A stretch of 64,000 nucleotides of DNA from Thermohalobaculum sp039821125. Lineage in GTDB: Bacteria; Pseudomonadota; Alphaproteobacteria; Rhodobacterales; Rhodobacteraceae. The stretch covers positions 26,502 to 90,501 of the forward strand of contig JBCBOR010000009.1 of NCBI GenBank assembly GCA_039821125.1, read 5' to 3'. The stretch's first letter is position 1. Each line of letters starts with the position of its first letter. This document shows positions 1-8,500 of this stretch, one piece after another. The notes beneath the pieces are model-generated. The model was not told the DNA's origin. It saw only the letters and a program-made list of their open reading frames with translations, and ran no database searches. The position numbers were made by a program, and so were the translations under genes.

Positions 1-72
1 CAGCCCTTGGTGCGCCGAGCCGCGAAAACCCGGCCTGCCAGACCTCCTACTGAGGTCGCTCGCTGAGACCGG

Positions 73-93
73 CCCGGGCACACGCTGCCCGGG
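73..93 (+). terminator. Candidate terminator hairpin at left edge
   Basis: A perfect 8-bp stem (CCCGGGCA / TGCCCGGG) closes a 5-nt loop and is followed by only two T. An open frame entering from the left edge ends at a TGA at 51-53, so the hairpin may terminate a gene cut by the window edge. The poor T-tract keeps this uncertain. Confidence 0.35.
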
Positions 94-141
94 TTACTCC
101 TCCAAACGCAGGGTTCTGCGCGTGGACAGGGCCGGACAGAG

Positions 142-1323
142 ATGACTCTGATCAACTACCTGACCCGTATCCACTTCGCCGATGGCGTGCTGGAAGAAGC
201 ACTCCATTCGGAGATGGAGGCGCGCAACAAGAAACGCCCGCTGATCGTGGCCGAGGCGGGACATCTGTCCGGCAGTATCGCTGAGCGGTTCTTCTCGAGT
301 TTTCCGATCCGCTCGGTCGCCGAAACCTACGCGGCCGTACCACCCCAGGCGACCGAAGCGGCCGCGCTGGAGATCGCCGAGACGTATCGGTCGGGCGACT
401 GTGACCTGCTCATTGCCTTTGGGTCCAACCGCGCCATGGACATCGCCAAGGTGGCGCGTGTCGCGATCGCGCATCGCGAACCGCTTGTGGTGCTGTCGAA
501 TGACGAAGGGGGCGCGCGCAGGATCGGCAATGATCTGCCCGACCTCTATTCCATCCCTGGGATACTCGGTTTTGCCTCGGCCATCAGCGACTACACACGG
601 GTGCGCCTGAACGAGGGGCGGCAGGTTCTGATCTCGTCTCCCCGCCTGATCCCCTCCGTCACGATCTGCGACCCGACGCTGACCCTTGGCGCCAGCCGGG
701 CCGAAAGTGCGATCGCCGCCGCGGGGATCCTGGCGCGCGGGATCGATTCCTATCTCTCGCCCGCCTACAATCCGCCGGCAGAGGGGTTGGCGCTCGACGC
801 GCTGACGCGGGTGACGGACAATCTGTCCAGCGTCATGACCGGCGAGAGCCTGAAGGCCCGGCGTGAGATGATGGCAGGCGGGCTGAACAGCTCGATGTCG
901 CTGCAAAAGGGCCTCTGCGTCGTGCATGCGATCTGCAATGCCGTGGCCTCGGTCTCGCCGAAGCCGATTGACCCCAGCACGTTGGGCGGCATCCTGATCC
1001 CGCAGCTTGTGGCGTTCTATGGCATCCACGCGGATGCACGGGCCGAGCATCTGAAACGGTGTCTGAAGATCGACCCGGAGACAGACCTTGCAGCAGGGCT
1101 GACCCGGATCACACATGGCCTGCCGCTGCCGCGCAACCTGGCAATGCTTGGCGTGAAGCGTGAGGATCTGCACGTCGCCGCACAGCTTGCCTCCCTGGAC
1201 CGGGCCATTGGAAACGGTCCCTGCGGGCTGTCGCCAGCGGCGATCGAGGAGATCCTGACCTTTGCCTTCGAGGCCGGCGCTCGCTCCGCTGAAACGAGAA
1301 CAAACCATGACAACGTAGCCTAG
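142..1323 (+). CDS. Iron-containing alcohol dehydrogenase family protein, degenerate metal site
   Basis: This 393-residue protein has the fold signature of group III (Fe-dependent) alcohol dehydrogenases and maleylacetate reductases. The dinucleotide-binding motif is FGSNRAMDIAK at residues 93-103, in place of the usual GGGSxxDxAK, and the CDPTLTL segment at 176-182 precedes the metal region. By alignment to family motifs, the metal-ligand Asp and first His fall at Gly195 and Arg199. His262 is kept, and the last His position is Ser/Thr279-280. The protein may therefore not bind iron in the classical way; maleylacetate reductases in this fold can act without tight metal. The substrate is unknown. 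An AraC regulator follows about 110 bases downstream on the same strand. The ATG start has only a weak purine-rich stretch upstream. Confidence 0.75.
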   Translation: MTLINYLTRIHFADGVLEEALHSEMEARNKKRPLIVAEAGHLSGSIAERFFSSFPIRSVAETYAAVPPQATEAAALEIAETYRSGDCDLLIAFGSNRAMDIAKVARVAIAHREPLVVLSNDEGGARRIGNDLPDLYSIPGILGFASAISDYTRVRLNEGRQVLISSPRLIPSVTICDPTLTLGASRAESAIAAAGILARGIDSYLSPAYNPPAEGLALDALTRVTDNLSSVMTGESLKARREMMAGGLNSSMSLQKGLCVVHAICNAVASVSPKPIDPSTLGGILIPQLVAFYGIHADARAEHLKRCLKIDPETDLAAGLTRITHGLPLPRNLAMLGVKREDLHVAAQLASLDRAIGNGPCGLSPAAIEEILTFAFEAGARSAETRTNHDNVA

Positions 1324-1432
1324 CGTCTGCAAAGGCGCGTATTTTGGTTGTCAATCGCTTCGATTCGACGCTGAATTTACACGAGAGGCCGCACGGCAAA
1401 AGCCCAAGCGGCCCGCACAGGGAGGATGTGCG

Positions 1433-2260
1433 ATGGCCAGAGCGATCTCGGTCCATCATGGCTCGTTCGGGCGCGCGACGCTCTACGAGTTGGACAAACC
1501 ACTGATCACACATGCCCACCGGGAAGGGCATCTGATTTTCTATCTCGGCGGCAGCGAAGGCCGCGTCACGGTCGGCGACCGGGTTTGCAGGCTCGATGGC
1601 GCGTCCGCCGTCGCCATCAGCCCATGGGAGCCGCACAGCTTCGAGACTGCCTCGTCAGACGAGAGCAGCTTCGTCCTCACGCTGTACATCAAGCCGATGT
1701 GGTTCCTCGAGAACAGCCAGTCCGCCGAGTTTGCGCTCAGCTTCGGGACGCCGGTCATCGACATGACGCCGACGATCGAGCGTTGGTCCGGACGGTTGAC
1801 CTCGCTCCTGCTGGACGATCAGGCCTCCGACCGGTTCGACGGGTTCCTGTTCGAGACGACCCGGCATTGCTTTGATCAGTCCTGGCAGGCGATTCAAAAG
1901 CGCCCCTTGCTGCGCAATGTGCAGCGGCGCTTCAACGATTTCCGTGTCCGGCGCTCGCTGCGTCTGATGCAGGAGGCCTATGCCGAAGAGATCCAGATGA
2001 ACGAACTGGCGCGGGAGGTCGGGCTCTCGCGCCCGCATTTCTTCAAGCTGTTCAAGATGCAGATGGGGATCACGCCAAACCTCTACCTGAACACGCTGCG
2101 CGCCGAGCATGCCATTGAGGACCTGATGACCACGCGCAAATCGGTCACGGATATCGGGCTTGATCTCGGCTTTGCCGGGCAGGCGAGTTTCACCCGGTTC
2201 TTCACGTCGAATGTGGGGATACCCCCGACGGATTACCGCCGCGTGGCGCACTTCGTTTGA
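1433..2260 (+). CDS. AraC family transcriptional regulator
   Basis: A 275-residue regulator. Residues 1-130 look like the cupin-type AraC ligand-binding domain, with early His residues (THAHREGH at about 26-33) and the PWEPHSFE turn. Residues 165-270 carry two helix-turn-helix units: MNELAREVGLSRPHFFKLFK, then the second one ending in GQASFTRFFTSNVGIPPTDYR. That last segment is the AraC C-terminal signature. The ATG at 1433 is preceded by GGGAGGA. It lies downstream of the Fe-ADH-like gene and probably controls it or a catabolic operon to the left of the window; the inducer cannot be read from sequence. Confidence 0.92.
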   Translation: MARAISVHHGSFGRATLYELDKPLITHAHREGHLIFYLGGSEGRVTVGDRVCRLDGASAVAISPWEPHSFETASSDESSFVLTLYIKPMWFLENSQSAEFALSFGTPVIDMTPTIERWSGRLTSLLLDDQASDRFDGFLFETTRHCFDQSWQAIQKRPLLRNVQRRFNDFRVRRSLRLMQEAYAEEIQMNELAREVGLSRPHFFKLFKMQMGITPNLYLNTLRAEHAIEDLMTTRKSVTDIGLDLGFAGQASFTRFFTSNVGIPPTDYRRVAHFV

Positions 2261-2544
2261 GCGCGCCGATGCGCGCCGCGCCTTGCTGCAGCGCACGCCC
2301 GGACCGGGAAAGCTGAACGCAAGTCACAATTTTGCGTCCTGACATCTGGGCGAAATCGTGGCGTCCTCGCCGCGAGGTGATGTATAGTTACTGCGACTGC
2401 GACATTGATTTCATGTCAGATTCTGGCACAGACGGAGGGAGCCACATCAGAATTACGGCAGAATTTTAGCGGCTTGGCCCTTGATATCGCGACAGAAACG
2501 CGCACTATCTTATTAAATTTCTTTTAACGGGTTTGGGGATTGTC

Positions 2545-5500
2545 GTGACGGCATTTCAGAACGTTTCGCTGCCTGCGAACATTTCGACTGCGTCCAGACG
2601 AACACACCTGAGTTTGCTCAGCCGAACAGCCCTTTGCGGCGTGTTGTCCGTGAGTATTCTGGTCGCTGCCGGATACCGTGTGGCCCATGCGGGCCCGACC
2701 GGATCTAAAGTTGTCGCGGGCTCTGCATCGATCACGCAGAGCGGCACGCATACCGAAGTCAAGCAGACCTCGAACACGGCGATTCTGAACCACAAGACGT
2801 TCAATATCGGCCGGAACGAGTCGATCAACTTTGCGCAGCCGTCGAAGAACGCGCTCACAGTGAACCGGGTGACCGGCAAGGATGTGCCGACCAACATCGC
2901 GGGCAAGATGACCGCGAATGGCAATGTCTGGGTTCTGAACCCGTCAGGTGTCGCGATCTCGTCGACGGCGCAGGTGAATGTGAACGGGCTGATCGCCACG
3001 ACCGCCTCGATCAGCGATGCCGATATCCTGTCCGGCCGGACAAGCTTCGCCGGAGCGCCGGACGGCTCTTCGGTCACCAATGCCGGGCAGATCGATGCCG
3101 GTGATGGCTCGGTCGTGCTGGTTGCGCCCGTGGTCGCCAACACCGGGACGATCACCACGCAAGGCTCGGACATCGCGCTGGGTGCTGGCTCGGGCTTCAC
3201 CGTGGATTTCGATGGTGACGGACTGACCCGGTTCGAGGTTGCGTCAGGCAATGGTGTCAGCCTGACGAACACGGGCACGCTCTCGGCCGCGGGCGGTGCG
3301 GCGTTCATCTCCGCGGCGTCAGCCGATCAGGTTCAGACCCAGGTCGTCTCGATCGGCGGCAAGGTCGAAGCCACGCGCATTGAAGAGCAGGGCGGCGTGA
3401 TCGTCATCTCAGGCGGCGATAACGGCGTGACCGAAGTTTTGGGCGACGTGGATGCCTCGCAGGATACAGGTGATGGTGGCCAGATCGCAATCACTGGCGA
3501 AGAGGTCGTGATCACCGAGACGGCGCGGATCGACGCCTCTGGCGCGGCAAATGGCGGCAAGATCGAGATCGGCGGTGCGCTGAAAGGCGCGGCGATCCGG
3601 TCCGATGTGGTGCGCCGGGTCTCGGCGCCTGCGTCCGCGCCGTTGCCAACGGCGAAGCGGACGACCGTTCAGGACGGCGCTGTCATCACGGCAGACGCAG
3701 GTGAAATCGGCGATGGCGGTGAGGTGATCGTCTGGGCCGACGAGACCACCGAGTTCCGGGGCGACATCTCTGCCAAGGGCGGTTTCCTGACCGGCGATGG
3801 CGGCTTCGCCGAGGTATCGGGCAAGCAGGTGCTGATCTTCGCGGGCGGTGTCGATCTGAGCGCCGTCGATGGTGCGTTCGGAAGCCTGCTGCTCGACCCT
3901 GACAACATCACCATCAGCGACGACCCCGGCGATGCGAACAACATCAACGCCGATGACCTCATCACATTGCTGAACACAACCGACGTCACGATCAGCACGT
4001 CTCAGGGCACGCAGACCGTCAATGATGATCCTGCCGTGGATTTTGAAGTCGACGGCGATGGCGACACCATCGCGGCCGACAACATCCCAAGCGGCGACGG
4101 ATCGGGCGCAGATGCGGGCAATATCACCGTTGTCGAAGGGCTGGACGATATCGACCTCGACCGGGATGCCGAACTGACGCTGGATGCCGATGGAAGCATC
4201 ACGATCGCTGGAAGCATCGAAGAGGACAATGACAGCGATGCGCTCAGCCTGATCCTCGACGCCGAGGATGACATCGCGATCAATGAGGCGATCGTTCTGA
4301 GCGGCGATGTCACCCTGCTGGCGGACGTGAACGACCCGGATGGGGCCAATACGGTTGGCAATGTGACCTTCGGCGGGGACGGCTCGATCTCTGCGGCGAC
4401 CGTCACGATTGAAACCGCTGGCGCGGCGGCTTTGACGCTGGGCGATATCTCGGCAACCGACCTTTCCGTGACAACGCTCAATCAGAATATCGCTCAGGTG
4501 GCCGATACGACCATCGACGTCACAGGCGATACATCGCTGACCGCCGGTGCTGGCACCATCACGCTGGCCGAAGAGGACAATGATTTCGCCGATGCCGCGA
4601 ACCTCGGTCGTTTTGATGCATCTGGCGCCTCCCTGACCATCGAAGACACCGACGCGATTGTGCTGGGCAATATCGTGACGCCCGCGCTCACGGTGACCAC
4701 CGACAATGGCGATATCTCCCAGGCCGGTGGCACCAGCATCACCGCCGTGACTAGTGTGGTCATGACGGCCGGAACCGGTGACATCACGCTGGATCAGGAC
4801 GGCAACCAGTTGGGCAATGCGGTCAATGGCTTCTCGGCGACAGGCGAGAACATCGAGGCCCAGGAAGAAGACGGCTTCAACCTCGCCGATATCACTGCGA
4901 CCGGTACGCTGGATCTGTCGACCGAGGACGCGAACAACATCGCCCAGATCGCAGGGACTGCGATCGAGGTTACGGGCGATGCGACGCTGACCTCCAACCT
5001 CAACATCACGCTGCGCGAAATTTCTGCGGCGAACCTTGATCTGGCGGCGGATGATCTGGTGATCGTGGCCAATGCTGGCGGCGCCGCTGTTTCGGTGGCC
5101 GGTGGTACTCTGACTCTGATCAACAACAGCGGCGATGTCGTCTCGCTCGGCGATGATGCGGGGGGAGATTTCCGGCTCGACCAGACCGAGATTGATGAGA
5201 TCGATGCAGCCACGATCTTCGTCGACAGCCAAGATGAAGCCGTCGCTGTCCAGAACGTCGACCTAGAGGCCGGGGATCAGGATGATATCGACCTCACAAT
5301 CGATGCCGACGACAGTGGGGTGACGCTGGCCGGGTTGACGGCAACGAACAACGATGTCGTCGCAACCGCTGGCGATGTGAACATTGCAGGTATCGGCGCC
5401 GATACCGTGACGCTGATCAATGGCAGCAACAACCGTGTTGCCATCGGCAATGATGCGGTCAACGCTGGTCAATTCCGCCTGTTGGATACGGAGCTTGACA

Positions 5501-8500
5501 CCATCGACGCGGGTCTCGTTCTGATCCAAAGCGGCGGTCAGAATGTTCTGTTCGACAATCTGAGCGTCGATACAGGTGTTCTCGAGCTGCGGATCGATGC
5601 GGGCGGCGGTGATGTCGCGTTCCAAGAGATCGATATTGCCGGGTCGAACAACACCACGGTTGAGAATGATCTGACGATCCTCAATGCCGAGACGGTGGCA
5701 CAAACGGATGCCAATCTCGCGGTGGACGGTGTCACAAGCATCGCGGCGAATGACGAGATTGATCTGTCGAGTGTCGACAATGATTTCGATGCGGATGGTT
5801 CTGGCGATGCGATCATTGTCAGTGCCGACACCATCACCTTGGCTGATGCGAACGCTCTGATCCTGGGTGCGGTTGCCGCGGACGAGGCGACGTTCATCGC
5901 GGATGATATCGACCTCACCGATACGTTTACCGTCACCGGGATTGCCACGTTCGAGAATACCTCTGACGCGGCAACCAATCTCGGCGTGGACGTTGTTGGC
6001 GAGTTCTCGCTGGACGATACCGAGCTTGGGCTGATTGAAGCGGGCTCGGTCATCGTGGACAGCGACGATGCCGGTGAGAACGTGGTCATCGACAGCATTT
6101 CCAACCTGACCGAGGATCTCAGGATCATCGCAGGGGCGAATGCGGTTACCTATGTCGGCGCCTCGACCGATCTTGGTGATCTGACGATCGAAAGCGCAGG
6201 CAGCCTTGCGCCTGATGTGGGTGCGTCGCTGACCTTCGCGGCCGACAATGACCTCGACATCACGATCTCGGGCAACGCGACGCTCGAGGCCGTTACAACA
6301 GATGACCTGTCGGCCAGCATCGGCGGTTCGGCTGATCTCGATGACATCGTTGCAGGTGACATCACGCTCTCGACCGTTGCGGGCGATGTGACCGGCGACA
6401 CGATCACAGCGGACAATCTGGATCTGACCGTGGGCGGCGATACGACGTTGAGCGCTGTGACGGTCAGTGGCGGGACGATTACCCTGACCGCCGATGATCC
6501 GCTGAGCGATGCGATCTTTACCGATGTCGAGGCTGATACGATTGCAGCGACGGTGGGTGGCAGTGCGAGCCTGACGACCGTCGTGGCGACCAACATCGAT
6601 CTCGAGCTTGGCGAGGATGCCGATCTCGAGACGGTCGATGCAACGGATATCGACATCACGCTCGGGGATGACGCGACGATCACCGATGTGTCTGCAACCA
6701 CGCTGGCCTTGACGCTTGGCGATGACGTGACATTCGACGGAACTGCCAACACGATTTCGGGCACCATCGACATCGACGCGCAGGACAATACGATTGTGCT
6801 GTTCGACAATGACGGCTTTACCGAGGGCGATCCGTCCGAGATCGCCTTCATCAATGGCGCCGTGCTGGCGACGGACACGCTGATCCTCACATCGAACGGG
6901 GCTGGGATCACGGTCAATGGTGGTGATCTGACCGGCGCAGACAGGGCAGAGCTGATCAACAGCGGCGGTGTGAATGGCGATGGGATTGCCGGGAATGAGA
7001 ACGCTGTCGAGATAGATGGGTTGCTCGCAAACTCGCTCGATATCGAGAATGGCGAGGGGGCTGTCAGTTTCCTCGACAGTGCGACAACGGTTCAGGGCGA
7101 TCTGATCGTCGGATCTTCGGGCAGCATCGACCAGAACCAGGCGGGTGCGCTTGCGGTCACGGGCGCGACGGATCTGACCAGTGCGGGCGAGATCAACCTC
7201 TTCAGCACACTCAATGATTTCGACAATGACGATAGCGGCGATGCGGTTCAGGCCGCTGCGGGCGCCAACTCTGTGACGCTGGTCGATCAGGACGATATCA
7301 TTCTCGGCACGATCCAGTCGGGCGACCTGTCCGTCGCGGCCGCCGGGATCGCAACGACCGAAGACATCACCGCGCAGTCGGTGGCTTTGCTCGGCTCCGG
7401 CGTGGTGACGATTGCCAACGACATCACGTCTGGCCCGATCTCTGTCACGGGGAACACGATCGCAGTGGCGGCTGCGACCCTGACGGCCACCAATGCCGCG
7501 ATCGCGCTGACTGCGAACGATGGGCTGACCGTCAATGGCGACCTCATCGCGACCGGAGGCGATATCGCCGACATCACGTTGAGCAGCGACGCGGATGCTG
7601 ATCTGGCGGCGGGTGATCTGACCATTCAGGGCGGTAGCGAGATCAACGCCGAGGGCTCGGTCACGCTGCTCACCGGCGGTGGAACGCTGCAGGATCAGGG
7701 CTCGGATCAAATCACATTCGTTGCAGGTGAGGCCTTCTCGCTGCCGACAGCGTTGTTCGATGAGACGGATCTGGCCGTAACGGCGGGCGGGGCGATCACG
7801 CAGTCGGGCGCCGTGACCGTGACCGGGACATCTGCCTTCACCTCGAGCCAGGACGATATCACTCTGGATAACGCCGGGAACAGCCTAGTGGGCGAGGTCT
7901 CGTTGGACGCGGCCAACGGCATTGTTGCGCTGGTCAACAACACCGGTCTCACACTGGGCGATGTCGATGTCGGCAACAATCTCGACCTCGATGCGGCGGG
8001 GACGATCCAGTCAACCTCGACCATATCCGTTGGTGGAACCACGTCACTGACCGCCAACGATGGCGGCAATTTCTTCGACGTCGATCTCAGTGGCTCGACC
8101 AATACATTCACGGGCGCCGTGTCGGCCGAAGGCGAGGATATCGCGATCAGCGACGCGTTCGGCGGGAACGCCGCGCTGCAGCTTGGCACCATCACGACGC
8201 ATGGCGCTGACGGCACGGTCGACCCCACCATTGCCGGGAACGATGGTGACCTGCTTCTGGTCGCTGCCCGGGACATCACCGGGACGGATGTGATCACGGT
8301 CGAGGGCGAGACAAGCGTGCTTGCTGCCGGGCAGAGCGTTGCGCTTGGCACTGTCGCGTTGACCGGCGCCATCGATGCCACGGTCGAGGATCTTACGTTG
8401 ACCGAGGCGGATGGTCTGCTCCTGGGGACCCTGGTGCTGACCGGCGATCTCGATGCCGCGACGACCGCGGGCAACATCACGGACAATGCTGGCGATGCCA

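Noticed and set aside
3..53. Tail of a protein gene entering from the left edge
   Set aside because: A frame ends at TGA 51-53 before a hairpin, but 16 codons are too few to call a product.
3409..7710. Long minus-strand frames inside the adhesin
   Set aside because: They are Arg/Asp-rich mirror frames produced by the repetitive GC-rich coding strand and have no ribosome sites or family signatures.
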